This document shows, one piece after another, positions 1 through 12,900 of a stretch of DNA of 64,000 nucleotides. The DNA lies in contig NW_001799166.1 in NCBI RefSeq assembly GCF_000165425.1, forward strand, positions 126,459-190,458, given 5' to 3'. A model generated the notes under the pieces. It searched no databases and had not been told where the DNA came from. It worked only from the letters and a program-made list of their open reading frames with translations. This DNA is from Paramecium tetraurelia. Lineage: Eukaryota > Ciliophora > Oligohymenophorea > Peniculida > Parameciidae. The position numbers were made by a program, and so were the translations under genes. Position 1 is the stretch's first letter, and the number at the start of each line of letters is the position of its first letter.

Positions 1-1
1 A

Positions 2-166
2 TTAAGCCCTTAAGTTCATTTATATTTGTTTAATTTTAATCTTACAAATTTTATATCATTGGGAATAAATCAAAATTTTGATTAGTATTATCTTATAAGA
101 CAATAGAGTAATAATAAATATTAGATCATTTTATTCGGGGATGAAGAACTACTTGAAGAATATTGA
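2..166 (+). CDS. C-terminal end of an unknown protein (partial)
   Basis: The window opens inside a reading frame that stays open from base 2 with TAA/TAG read as glutamine and ends at TGA 164-166. It yields the last 54 residues of a protein, ending in an acidic tail FGDEELLEEY. The composition, mixed hydrophobic and polar with several Gln and Asn, is that of ordinary coding sequence here, while the two other frames hit TGA early. No domain can be recognised from so short a tail, and the start lies outside the window. Confidence 0.55.
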
Positions 167-362
167 GGCATATAAAATTTTAGTTTTATATTGAAGTTTA
201 ATTTGTAAGGTTATCGATCAAACTAATGAAATAAATCAATAGCCCCTCTATATTAATTAATTAGTACTAATAAATATTTTTGAGTTGAAGAATTATATTA
301 TACAACTATTAAACGATTATTTTTTTTTTAAAACATAAAAATACACATATAATTAATGTAAA

Positions 363-3300
363 TCATTTTAATTCTTAATTTAAGGCTAACTGCTTTAAAA
401 ATCTCTAGAAAGATTCATCTCCTAATACTATCTATTGTGGTACTAAATATACAATCCTTCTTAACATAGCATATTCCTTTACTAATAGATTCTTGAGTAT
501 AAACACAACAACTAATAGGAAAATAATCAAATAGCAAAAAAATATAACCGTAATTATGAGAGTGAATTCATTTTATTCGGTGGTAATTTATTTCAATCCT
601 ACCTAAAATTCATCTGAAATCCTAAAAAATGATCTAATAACTATTTAAGACCCTTCTAATTCATACAGATTTACTTCAGCTCTTTTAGTAAAATTATTAA
701 CAGCCTATTAACTTTTAATTTGACTTGACATAAAATTAAGAACTGATATTTAACCTGTTTTTAATAGGCCATCAAATGATTTTTCACAATACAATGACAT
801 AAAATTGAGATATATCTAAAAATAATAAAATAGAAATTACTTAATCCACAAATTCGCAGAGATCATGAGTTTACTAATATTCAAAAAAAGAAATAAATTA
901 GTCAGATAATAAATATTTATCTGCCTAAAAGGAACTTGTAAAAACTAAATATTGTTAAATATTAGTTTATGCTTTGTCAATTAGTAAATATGCTCTATCT
1001 AAATCGTAAGCTGTTAAATAAGTAAAATTTTTCCATCTTAACAAATGTTCTCTGTACATATACATTGATCCACTTCTGAATTTTAAATTTTATATCATAA
1101 AGTAAAAATCTGCTGTGTCATCATACTTACTTATATATTCATTTGTTTTAATTTAAATAACTATTATATAAACTGAAAATATGCAAGCTACAAAAGTCAA
1201 AAACACCAAAATATTTCTTCTTGCAAATTTAATTGACGCATCATTTTCTACGATTTTCTTTGCATTTTAGATTTTGTTTAAAGCCACATAATTATTCATC
1301 ATTTATTCTTAGCGTTGAAGATCAAACTAATATGAGTATATAAATTCTTAATTTGCAGTAATCAATTTCTATAATTGATTAAGTTTGTCAATTTCCAATT
1401 GTACTTTTTATTTATCAACAAAATTTAATAACTATAAAAATCGATCATATAACTTATAATATTGATGAAATTCACTCATAAGAAAAATTGAGTTGATTAT
1501 TATAATTAGGGCAAAAAATAAACAAATTATTTACCATTTGATTCCTACATTTCTACTTCTATTTTTAGAATATTATAATATATCATTTGTAATGCCTTCA
1601 AGTTTATCTTGGATATTATAATAATTTGAAAAAAGAAAAACTTAATAAGGTTAGCCTGCTGTGCTCTGTCTCTTTTAAAATGTTCTCATTTATGCAAATT
1701 AATATTGTAGTATAATCAATAAACATTCTCTAAATGTCTTAGGTTCCATAGCATAATTTTCTGTATCATTGTTTCTCATAAATAGTAGTGTCATCTCCTC
1801 TTCATCTAAAAACATTTTCAAATAATCATTGTCTAGTTAATGATAAAAACTGTCTCTCAATTCGTAATATCCAAATTAAATATTTAGATAGTATGGTTCA
1901 GTCAAATTTGTAACTTTGCTAGTAGGAATAAATCCTTCTCTTGCCATCTATTGATATGAAGTGATAGTATTTCTCATTGAGAAAAATAAATCATGAGGTC
2001 CTTATATGCTTGCATGCAGAGCAATAATCTCGATATCTGAAATAAATTATTATATATCATTATGAAGAATTGATACAACTAAGAATAGGCATATAGTTTA
2101 AATCAGCACAAATAAAATAAAAGTAGCCAGGGCAATTTTTAAAATTTTAGGAATTTTTAATTTAGTCAAAGAGTCCAATAATTCATATTTTTTTATAATT
2201 TCACTATTACCCCCAACATCTGTTAATTGTAATGAATTTTTCAATAAATTTTCAATTTATTTTTAATCCGCTCTTAAATTGAAACCATCATGATCCATAC
2301 TATTCTGATGTTTATTTAGTTTTTAATATGTATTTATGGTGTAATAATCTTATTATGATGAAAGACGTAACAATTTATTTTGTTGTTTTTCAATTAATTG
2401 ACTAGTGCTTTTATTAGGAGATAGCATTATTTAAAGTTAGTCCATCTTTAGATAAACTTCTTCTTAATCAACTTCTTTAACTGCAAATAAATTGATAATT
2501 TAGCTATTCTTTTGCATATTCTAGGAATATGTTTCTCTATTTCTTATTGTAAATTAATTAATGAGCCTTGGCATAGCTTCTTCTATGGATAAATTTAACT
2601 AACTGATTTCAAAACTTTATGATTATTCGTGATTTTTTATACTTTCGCTAGATTTATCTTAAGTTTTAGTAAATTTTTAAGTTTAAACCAAAGAATCAAT
2701 TTGTATAACATAATAATTGTAACCATAAATTTCATAAACATAAATAGTAATACTTGAATAATACGATTTTACATGCTGATCATCCCATAATTTCAGCAAA
2801 AACTATGCTTCCTGATGAATTGAATCAAAATTTTCATTTTGCAATTCATTAAAAAAATATTCTAAATCAATAAAACATGTATCTATGTTACTGAATTTTA
2901 AAACTGATTATTAATTCTCATTTTATACGAATTCATTAAAATCAGAAAATATTTATGTTATTTTTATTTGGTAGAAGACAAGAAAACTTGTTATGTTGTC
3001 TATGAAAACCTAATTGTAGCCTAAGTTAGAAAGCAAGGATTTTGTTATTCCTCCTACAACCTAATTGACATCCACCATAATAAAAGGATTTTAAATATCG
3101 ATTTCTTATAATAATCCAATAATTGTAATTTTTTCTTACTCTAATTAGACTACATTGTCAAAGCTAAAAATAATTGATTTTGCCAAATCTTTTTTTGTTT
3201 TTATAAAACTTTAATTGAATTATTTATAAAATTTAGATTATCCAATTTTGAAAAATTTTGATATTAACAATGGATGTTCTCTAGATATAAAAGGTAGAAA

Positions 3301-5358
3301 TAGAGAATAGAAATTTATTTCATCGTTAGGACTACACTCAATCATTTGTCTTAAATTAGTTGAATATTTTATTATTTCTGCTCCTTATAAATCATCATCT
3401 ATCTCTAAAATGATATAGCTTATTTTATTAGAATAAAATTTAACATTCATATTTTAATTTAATATTGCTATTGAATCTTCGGAAAGAGATGCTTAGTTGT
3501 ATAATTTAAAAGCCCCTAATATGTTTCTAAAGATTTCTGCTTCGTAAAAGATTTATAGTGATAGTAGCCTTTTACTTTGATAATTATCATATTCAAGTTT
3601 TAATACATTTTTAAATATCATCAATTTATTTGTAATTAAGGATAGACCTTTCATAATTTAAGAAATTTTTTTTTCCTTAATTTGCTAATTTAGATTTTCA
3701 AAATATTTGATTTTCAACTTTAAGATTTTCTTAATTTCATTGACATGTTAATCCATTTTGAGTTCCTATTTCATAAAAGCTTATATTTATTCTGACAAAC
3801 TATGTTGTTCTGCTGTAAGCTAATGGCCCCCAAACAAATTTTTCAGTTAATATTTCGTCTCAGTTAAAAAAAATTAAATTTTTTAAATTTGAATAAAATC
3901 AAATTTCACCATCTAAGTTAAAGTGTTTTTCTAAAACCGCTTTTGATCATTCATTTAAATTTCTTGAAACTTTTTCTCAGGTTCATTTATTGTTTGAGAT
4001 GAAGAATCATTTTTTTAGGTTACAGAAAAGGAGTTAGGTTTTAAAATTGATTAATTGATGCTTTGTTGAGAACTTCTCCAATTTTTTCGACCATATATTA
4101 ATTAATTAAAATGTCTTATTGATTATATTGGCCAACCATTATTGGACAATAATGCACCATATAAAACTGTATAATATTAAAGATCATCCAAATTGTCAAA
4201 TTTATAATTCATAATAAATTTTCTTATTTATTTTAACTTTTTTTGAATGAAACCTTTGTCTATTTCAGATGTAATTGTAGCTGTATCCTTAGGATCAATT
4301 AAAAGCTTATTGTGATGGCAATAACATTAGATGTCATTACATTTCTTTTTATGATGATTATAAATGAATAATTTCAAAATGGCTGGAAATTTAGAATTAT
4401 TTTATTTTTTAATTAGCAATTAAGTTATGGCAAACAATTATATCTTTGTTCTCTCAAACGCCTAATGAAAAATAATATAATTTAAGTGTTAATCTACTTT
4501 AATTAATATTTAAAGTAATAAAGGAAAGGAGAAGATTGTGTAAATAATGACTTGAAATGATTGGCTCTAAAGAATTAATTAGATAAGAGAATAACCTACA
4601 TAGACCATTGTAAATGAATCAGAAAAGTAAATAATAAATTTTTTAGAGTTTTCTATGACTATTTAATTCTGTTATAAATTGATGGCATTCAATGAAGAGC
4701 TCAATAAAACAAGTAAATGAATAATCCAAGAAACAATCTAGGATTTTTCCACAACTGAAAATAAAATAATGATAATTAAGTTTAAAAATTAAATTATGTA
4801 TTCTTTAACTGTTACTCTTAATCTATCAAAACATATAATCTTACCATCTATTGATTATTCAGTTATTTATAAATGATAAATTGCCTCCAATTATAATATC
4901 ACAAAACATAAAATTCCAAATAATATATGAATGTAATTAAGATTGCTTATCTCTACTTATTTATACTGCTGATATATAAATAAGCAACTTAATGTTGAAA
5001 ATAACATATGGAAAACAGTATAAAATAATTGCCCATACAATCCAATAGATTTTATTAAAAATGGAAGCTTGTTTTACTAAAACTTATCATCAAATGATAG
5101 TAATATGTAGGATAAATACTTTATTGTAATAATGCCTAATATCGTATAGATACTCAAAGCATACATATTTTCAAATGTAGATATTAAGAGGTCAATTCTA
5201 AATATTAATAGCAGAATGTAGTGATAAATATATAAATTATTTTTGTTTTACCATTCATAATCCAAGTAAAATAAAAAGAATAGCAGCTAAAATTTGCTAA
5301 AAAAGAAAAGAATCAATTATATTTCTGATCTTATTCTTACACTCCTTTCGGAGTGCAT
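363..5358 (-). CDS. Very large multi-pass membrane protein, TmcB-like family, copy 1
   Basis: About 1,650 residues with the ciliate code. The start ATG at 5358 (MHSERSVRIRSE) leads into a series of hydrophobic helices (roughly residues 10-300) and then a Cys/His patch reading CHCHHNKLLIDP. A conserved-looking soluble stretch follows (YYTVLYGALLSNNGWP), then long helical regions. One more membrane helix lies near the end, followed by LRRIVYLVPQQIV and the stop at 363-365. This layout resembles the large ciliate proteins annotated as tiny-macrocysts (TmcB)-like, whose function is unknown. It is paralogous to the gene at 9953-15013: same order of parts and the same C-terminal pattern of helix, then RR-(I/F)-x-L-x-P. 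The total length is not divisible by three, so at least one short intron remains to be placed. Confidence 0.7.
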
Positions 5359-5886
5359 AGTAACTTAAATAATTTTACTAAAAGCATCCCCGATGTAAAT
5401 TCTTTTATTACTTCTTTTGCTATTTGTCTTTCGCATTTAGCGATTAAACTTTATAATAATAATTTAAAATTGTAATTCAATACATATGAATACTTGAAAT
5501 GCAATGTAATATAAAATTAAATCAAAAATTAAATGTTCTTTAAATAAATATATATTTTTTATACAACATATATCTTCCTGAAAATAGAATATTATTTCTT
5601 ATCTTAATATTGCTGCCATTAATATTTCATTGAATTTTGTTATTCTACGAATTTGGATATCTAATCTATTTTTAGACACATTTTTGAGCGAGCTAGGACT
5701 TTATCTCCCAAAAACTCAAACTGGTCGATTTTAATTTTCACCCTTTTAAAGATCATTAGAGAGATTTGCAGGTCACTTAATACAAGCTAATGGTAGTTTC
5801 TATTATAATTTTACAATGCATTAATAAATGTTGTGGGATTTAGAAAATAACGATATATGACTTTTCAGTGTTGAATATACTTTTAT
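5359..5886. other. Gene-free AT-rich gap
   Basis: I read both strands in all frames with the ciliate code. The only open stretches are a few tens of codons long and of low complexity. A 33-codon hydrophobic ORF begins on the plus strand near 5394, but it has no coding character beyond AT-driven Leu/Ile. The stretch probably carries the upstream region of the large gene ending at 5358 and the 3' end of the small gene above. Confidence 0.5.
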
Positions 5887-6135
5887 TCAAAAATGAAAAC
5901 TGATGTAGTTGAAATTTGGTTAATTGGACACATATTGGATATATTATTTAATACCGTACATATGTTATGACAATTATTGTTATAACTATTTTTTAATTTT
6001 TGGGAATAAAATTGTTTATAATATTTATGCTTGAGATTATTCCTCAAATTCGACAATATCTTTCTTAATAGTAGTGTCATTCACAATTTTTTCACCTTAT
6101 ACTTTATATATATTAATATCCAAAAGTGCTTTCAT
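5887..6135 (-). CDS. Small hypothetical protein, 82 aa
   Basis: The ORF runs from ATG at 6135 (MKALLDINIYKVQGEKIVND) to TGA at 5887-5889 with no intron. The N-terminal half alternates hydrophobic and charged residues. It is followed by a Gln-rich helix (KIKKQLQQQLSQ, with most Gln written TAA) and an aromatic tail ending FHF. The frame used here has far better amino-acid composition than the standard-code ORF overlapping it in another frame. The family is not recognised. The short length and isolation make it either a genuine small protein or the remnant of a larger gene. Confidence 0.5.
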
Positions 6136-6372
6136 GTTGTTTTTATTAAAAAGTAAAATATTTTAAAGTAGTTTATTTTTGCATAATTAGAAATTTATTA
6201 ATAAATTAAATTATTTTGTAAAAATCAATATCAATAATTTAGAAAAAAAAAGTTAGTCATTTTCTGTAAAAATACTTAAGAAAAAAGTTTATAATAAATC
6301 ACAATATTTATAATTTGTTTGCTTAAATCAAAGCTAAATACTTCAATAGTAAGTTTAAAATAAAAAAATGAA

Positions 6373-7467
6373 TCATAAAACCACAGAGGCTTCTTCATTT
6401 ATCTTCAGTAATTCGTCTTCAACATTATTAAAGTATAATTAAATTTAATGCTTCATGTTTCTTAGTTTTCTAATTTTATCTTAATCTATATTATTTTCCA
6501 TCTATTTTATCATATTTTATTTAATTATGTCAATTAATTTAAGATCTTCTGTCACCTTTTAAATAGAATTTTCACTACTTTATCTATTAATAACAGGAAT
6601 TTATTAAAGGTCCTTAAAACTATTAGTTAGTTTATCTTTTGCTGTTTACACTCTTTAAAGGAATCTAGATTTAATTATTCCATAATACCTTTACATTTCC
6701 TCTATTTCCATTTAGATATTGTTGATCTCTCCTTCTACATGTTCCTAATAAAACTGCTCAAATGATTTTTTTTAAGGTTCTTTATTTTAATTGTAATTAA
6801 TGTCTACCCTTTCTTAATTCATCATATAATCCTTGAAACATTTAGATGATTACAAGCTTTACTCTTATTCATATTCCTTGGAAAAGTTTTGTACATTATT
6901 GAACAAGTTCTCCTCCTACCTTCTTTTCCCAATCTAGTCATTTCCAAAATTAGAAGTATCATAACTGTATTGGTGTTATTATTATGAGTCTTATTAGGAT
7001 TGAGATAATTTAAACATTTCTTCTATAGTACTTGTTCCAAACTGTTATTTAGAATCTCTGATTAATAATGTTTAACCTGAATTTTGAGTAGTTTATTATT
7101 GTTGCTAATCTTATTAGACTAACATTTTTTCATATTTATTAATAAATTCTCTAACATTATCTTAGTTTAATTCTTATTGTTATGATTAAAAAGTCATTTA
7201 ATTGCATTTAATTTGAACCTCTTCTGTTAAGGATTCACTAGTTGGATAATTTCCATTTTTGAGTTTATTAGTATCAAAGCCCTGAATCTGATTTCTATAA
7301 TAATTGATTTATTTTTCTGATTAAGCTGCCAAAACCATTTCTAACTATATTATATAAATCTAATTTGATACTTTGATTTGTTCAATCCAACTTAAATATT
7401 TTTTTAATTCAATTTTTGCTTCCTTAAATCTTCTGAGTGTATGCAATATTTCTTTATCACTTTTCAT
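6373..7467 (-). CDS. Gln-rich coiled-coil protein, 364 aa
   Basis: A continuous frame runs from ATG at 7467 (MKSDKEILHTLRRFKEAK) to TGA at 6373-6375, exactly 365 codons and no intron. Residues 1-70 form a charged helix. The middle (about 80-200) is rich in Gln, Asn and Ser and looks disordered. From about residue 220 on, regularly spaced Leu/Ile/Met with Glu/Lys predict a long coiled coil. There is no signal peptide or membrane helix. It may be a cytoskeletal or basal-body component, but that is only inference from the composition. The start lies 25 bp from the divergent carrier gene start at 7492, so the two share a minimal promoter region. Confidence 0.75.
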
Positions 7468-7491
7468 TAACGAATTTAATTAAAATTAATA

Positions 7492-8476
7492 ATGGATGCA
7501 GTAATGAATGGCGCAATAGCTGGAGCTACCACAGTTCTAATCACAAACCCATTTGATTTGGCAAAAACACGATTATAAGCTTAAGGGGAACTTGTAGCTG
7601 AAGGCCACTATAAGAGAGCATATTCTGGAGTGATAAATACATTAATTAAAACTTCATAATCTGAAGGAATCTTTGGAGTTTAGAAAGGCCTGTAAGCTGC
7701 AATTGTATTTCAAATTATTATGAATGGATTACGATTTGGAAGCTATGAGATCGTAAAGGATATTGCAAATGAATAATTCCATTTATATAATTCTCATGGA
7801 TATGTAAAGGTTTTATCGAATATTGGCATTTCAGCAGGAGTCGGTTGTTTTAGTGCGTAATTGATAAATATTTAATTCTAGTTTTGTCTCAAGCCCATTT
7901 AATATGATTAAAACTAGATTAATGCTTTAAACCAAGGATTTACCATGTGGAAATAGATACGATTATTCTGGGCTTATTGATGCTATTTCTAAAATATTTA
8001 AATAGGAAGGGTAATTTAATAGAAGAGTTAAATAGATTGAAAGGACTGTATGCTGGATCATCAATTATGGCGTTCAGAACTGGATTAGGATCTGCAATTT
8101 AGTTACCAGTTTTTGATTTTACAAAAGAACATGGAAAAAAATGGATCACAAACCAAACTGAATTAAATATGGTGGCTAGTGCTAATGCAACCTTATGGTT
8201 ATGTTTAATGACCTGTCCTGTTGAGGTAGCTTTGACAAGATATTTTAATTAATAATTTGATAAAGTAGTCATATAAAATATTCTAATTAGTTTGGTAATC
8301 CCACAGTTTATTAAGGATGTTTCCATGCCATAAAAATAATTTTTACATCAGAGGGGTTCTTAGGATTATACAAAGGATTAGGAGGTTTATTTTTTAGATC
8401 TGGACCATAATCGTTTATCTCATTATTGATTGTCAATCAATTAAATAGTCTAAGAAATCAAAAAAAAAAATAATGA
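7492..8476 (+). CDS. Mitochondrial carrier (SLC25), oxaloacetate-carrier-like
   Basis: Three tandem carrier repeats are visible, each with a PX[DE]XX[KR]-type signature: NPFDLAKTRLQAQ near residue 16, SPFNMIKTRL in the second repeat and CPVEVALTRYFNQ in the third. The third repeat has the degenerate form typical of the yeast Oac1 / SLC25A34-35 branch, which exchanges dicarboxylates such as oxaloacetate or sulfate across the inner mitochondrial membrane. GLYAGSS and GLYKGLGGLFFRS are standard matrix-helix motifs. Three introns fit GTA...TAG: 7857-7881 (25 nt), 8011-8035 (25 nt) and 8265-8290 (26 nt). The spliced length is about 300 residues, normal for the family. The stop is TGA 8474-8476. 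Confidence 0.92.
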
Positions 8477-8517
8477 ATATTGTATCTGTATAATTTTGGT
8501 TACAAAACACTAATTAA

Positions 8518-9671
8518 TCATAGATCCTTAATGAATCTAAAATTCTCGGGCTCTTTTAATGCTCTTAACAAATTTTGTCGATACTTGAGATGCCAAATAG
8601 TATTAGAAATTCTGGAGTTATAAACGTAAGCTACTGACTAATTCTTTAAAAAGTATTAACTTTAATAATAGAATATAATAATTACCTTATTATTCGAAAG
8701 ACTTTATTAAATTCAGAAAACTTTCCTCCATCTACCCAAAGGTCTCTTAATTATTTGATATTAGTCATTTGATTTTTTTTATTCTTTAGCAAATTCAAAA
8801 AGTCATCATATTGTTTATTAGAGAAAAATGATTTAAGTAAATCTGGGTTATTCATAATATATGAGATGATTGCTTTCGAAAAATTCTTAGTGATGTTTTT
8901 AGTATCATTTATTTTCTTTTCTTTTTTCTTCCTTATTATTTTGAAGGATTCAGAACTATCAACATGTGAGTGCTTATTATAGTACTTTTTCATCTTTGAT
9001 GGTTGTGGAAGTTCATTCCAACTGCTTTCTTCTTATCTTATAACTTCACTTTAACAAGATTCTTCTAAATTCAGAAATTTTATTTCTTCCTTTTTGAAAT
9101 GTAAATCTTATTTTATTGCTTTTGGCTTCAAAATGATTGACTATTTACAGAGTTAGTTGGATTGTTAAGTATTATTACAGATACCTGATGTGTTTTGTTA
9201 TTGCTCTAAATTTTAGTGCAACTGCTGTTTATGGTTTTGATTTAAGTTAAGGAATGGGCAGAATGAGCCATTAGGTGACTAACTGATTAATGCCCCTAAC
9301 TAGTTTAAGTATTATTGTTAGGCTGGAACTAATAGCAATGGTCTTTAGAGCAATTTGCTATCAAGAGAATTAGTGATTAGTAGTTCTATATATTTTTGTC
9401 TATCCTTGAATTACTCGATTCCTCCATCCAAAGATAGTTTCGAGACAACCCTTTGATTTTGTTAGGATTATGCTTGCATAATTTTTTAGATTGTTGGGAT
9501 GTCTCCTGTGATTAATTAGATGGCGTCTTTTTATGAGCCAGGAACCTTAGGTTCAACAGAATATGATTAGACAGGATCAAAGGATACATCCTATTTAAGG
9601 TTTTATTATCTGTGGATTAGAGAATTGTAGGGAAGGAAAGATTTCCCATATTTTTTTATGCCTTCCTCCAT
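8518..9671 (-). CDS. Q/N-rich protein with conserved C-terminal helical module, 375 aa
   Basis: It starts at ATG 9671 (MEEGIKKYGKSFLPYNS) and ends at TGA 8518-8520. A 26-nt intron at 8660-8685 begins GTAATT and ends AAAG rather than TAG; splicing it gives exactly 376 codons. The N-terminal half is rich in Gln, Ser and Asn, with many TAA/TAG Gln codons. The C-terminal 120 residues form a helical block. It runs from LKSFFSNKQYDDFL through FNKVFRIISQYFL to VYNSRISNTIWHLKYRQNLL. A similar block (LFRML...VSYIYNSKI...HLKGKHAINKNL) ends the gene at 58818-59477. The two therefore belong to one family whose function I do not recognise; a regulatory protein is possible. Confidence 0.75.
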
Positions 9672-9952
9672 ATTTAATTATATTATGATATATTGATAGC
9701 ATATATTAATTAAAAAGTGAGCTACATGTAAGCCTGATTTTTGGATACAATGAATTTGTCTTCTTAATTCCAATTTAATGAAATATGAAAGTGTTAAGAT
9801 TCATTTATATATATAAATATATATTCAATAATATATAATGTTCAATTAAATTAAAAATCTGGAAACTGTGGTTTAATTTTTGATCATAATAGAAAGTAGT
9901 TAGTTTGATTGTGTAATATCGAATTTAATTAAAAATAAAAATTATACAACTA

Positions 9953-12900
9953 TCAATACTCTTGACCAGCTATGATGATCCTGACATGCCGATCAAATTG
10001 ATCATCTAAGAATAACACCGATGTTGGAATTAACAAAATAAATCGTCGAACTAGAAGCAACTCTTTCTACAATTTTGGTAACAGATAAAATACAAAGTAC
10101 AGCATTAAAAGGATGGAATAAATCATATATATGATTGAAATACTCTAAAAACAATAATAATAACTAATTACATTTGAGATGGTGATCTATTGATTGGTAA
10201 CGTTCACCATTCCTGCCTTAAATTATTTACTCATGATTTGTGTAGCCCTCATTACGATCAATCCCCCTTCGTTCTCATACCAATTGTATTCGATTCTTTT
10301 TGTAAAATTATTCATCTCCATCTACACAGTTATAGTGGAATAGATGAATTTTAATGTCTATGTCAGCCCTTGATTCAAAGAACCTTGTAAAGATTTATCA
10401 CAATATTGTGTTAGAAATCCTAACGTATCATCACCAATTGTTGTACAAACATCATTTTATTGAATTTGAAGAAAAAAATCCAAGAAATCTTAAGAAACTT
10501 GATACTTTGTTGAATCAAAAGTATAAGAGAACTCTAAGAATGTACTTATAGTGTCCAAACCCGTATACATAGTTACATAAAATTTCTCTCTATCAAAGTC
10601 TCTTAAATAGGGTAGATTAGGAAAATTAAGACCAAAATCTCTATTCCTAAATAGTGTTCCTGCGTATAGGGTCATGTCTTATAACAATTTATAAGTATCA
10701 GCTGTGGCAGTGTATTTATCTAAGTAATCAGCTATTTATATGTTGGCCACTATACTCAAAGCTAAGAATACTAGCCAGCCAAAAATGATTAAGAAAAACC
10801 CAGAGAAAAAGGAGAGATTCTTTAATTATTGCTACACTTTGATGTCTTTCGCTTTCAATTAATCATGATCGCTTTTCTGCTTTTCTTTTAATATATTATC
10901 TTCTTTATTATCAATAGAAAATTAATAATTATAAAGTGACTCTGTATTTTTATTCATAATCTTAATTATTGACTTTAACTTTTCAATTTCTAAATCCATT
11001 TTATACGAAGAGCAATATCTAAATAGATTTGTGTATTTATCAAATTTTAATCTATATATTCTATAATAGTAGATGCTGGATAACAAAGGACAGACTCCTA
11101 TGAGTAAATAGATAATCCAAATTAGATTCCATTTATTACTAGTCTCAACACTCCTATTTTTTGAATAGGCTAACACTTCTAGGGTCAAATCCTCCAGCCA
11201 AAAATGGAAATTATAAACATTAGCAAATTAATAGATTTGATAGGTTTGATTAGCAGGACTTAGTCGAGATTCAAATCTTAATTTAAATTAATAGTAATAT
11301 GACAAGGTTGCCATTAATGCCTCTCTAATGTTTTACACTATCCCGTATGTTTTTGTGGCATCATAAAGCATATAATATGCTGTTATATTCTTGTCTTTAA
11401 AAAAGGGAGTGAGATAATCATTGCTTAACCAATAGATAAACCCATCTTTGAATTCGTAATATCCTATTGCAATATTTTCATATAATGGATTGGATAACTA
11501 GTTGTATTACTCCTATGTGAGTTTACCTTAACCTAAAAATCCTTGATATGTAAATATAGTTTATCTCATTTGCAAATACAAATCGTGTGGATTCATAACA
11601 CCGGCATGCAATTGAATCATATCAATTTCACCAATAAATCTATTTAAATCATTTTAAACTCCAACCAGGATAATGAGAAAATAAGTTAGAGAGATAAAGT
11701 AGGTTAATTCTTAGAAGAGTATAAACAACTTTAAAGTATTAGGATATATTGGTTCTACAAGTTAGAGGATCATTTCGTATTTTTTATAGAATTGTGATTT
11801 CTTGATACCTTTGAGAACATTGTTCGATGATGACTCCTCTTCTCCTTACATTATTTTTTTCCGTTTCAAAATGTTCTACTCTACATTTTTTCTACTGGCT
11901 CTTCTATTATTATCATCATCAAATTCATCTTAATTATTAACTATCTTAGAATCATTAACAGATATAGAAATGTCTTTTTGTTTATTAAAATAATCCTATT
12001 GATGGATTGACTATTAATTGTTAAATTACAAAGGGATTTACGATGAATCTTGCCAAGGAGTATTACTAACATTCGGACTTAAAATATTGGGTTCTTGAAA
12101 TGAAATGTAATCTGGTTATAATATTTATATCGGTTACGCATTCTATATTTTATTTATTTCTATTTCATCGCCTGAACGAATCATTTCATCATTTAGTTTT
12201 ACTGAATTAACAGCTCTAAAGGCTTTTGGAGAATTAGCAACTGCTTCATTTTCAGATAAATCAGATAGTTCAAAAAAGTGTTCTAAACCTTCTAGTGCTT
12301 TATTCCTACTTGATTACCCTATAGACTTTTTTGAATTAAACTATTGTTTTAAATCTTTGACTTCTATTATATAATAGTAATAACCATAAATTTCAAAGTA
12401 CTAAATTATTAATTCTGCATCAAAAATGTAAAGCTTTTCTAACTGTGACCAATTCGTAGAAGTCATGGATTATTGTCTTTTTTACTTTCTATCGTATTCA
12501 TCCCGATTAAAGAATGCCTCTTTAACAAACCTTAATTCAGTTATGGCACTCTAAATATTCGAATCAATTAGCTTTTTAAAACTTGGTATCAGTAAATCAA
12601 TAGGTAAATAAAAGTCTTCAACAGAATTTATTTAATTTATCGTTTTTTCATTGAATCCCATCTTCTCAAAGAAGCTCTCTGTTAGACCGCCTACCAAATG
12701 ATTAATGTCAACTAAGATATATGCTGATTAATTGACACTTTCAGAGAAAAATGCAGAAAATTTATAATGGCTTACACTATCAAAGTGGATATCAAAAATG
12801 AATTGACATGTTTTCATCAAAATATTCTAATAGCGAAAAAATGTTTAATTAGAATTAAGATAGAATTTGGATTTACTTGTTTATATGAATCTCTGTACTA

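Noticed and set aside
5883-6080. 65-codon minus-strand ORF under the standard code
   Set aside because: An overlapping frame from ATG 6135 gives a longer protein with better composition under the ciliate code.
10354-10551. 65-codon plus-strand ORF
   Set aside because: It lies antisense inside the continuous 1,687-codon TmcB-like frame on the minus strand.
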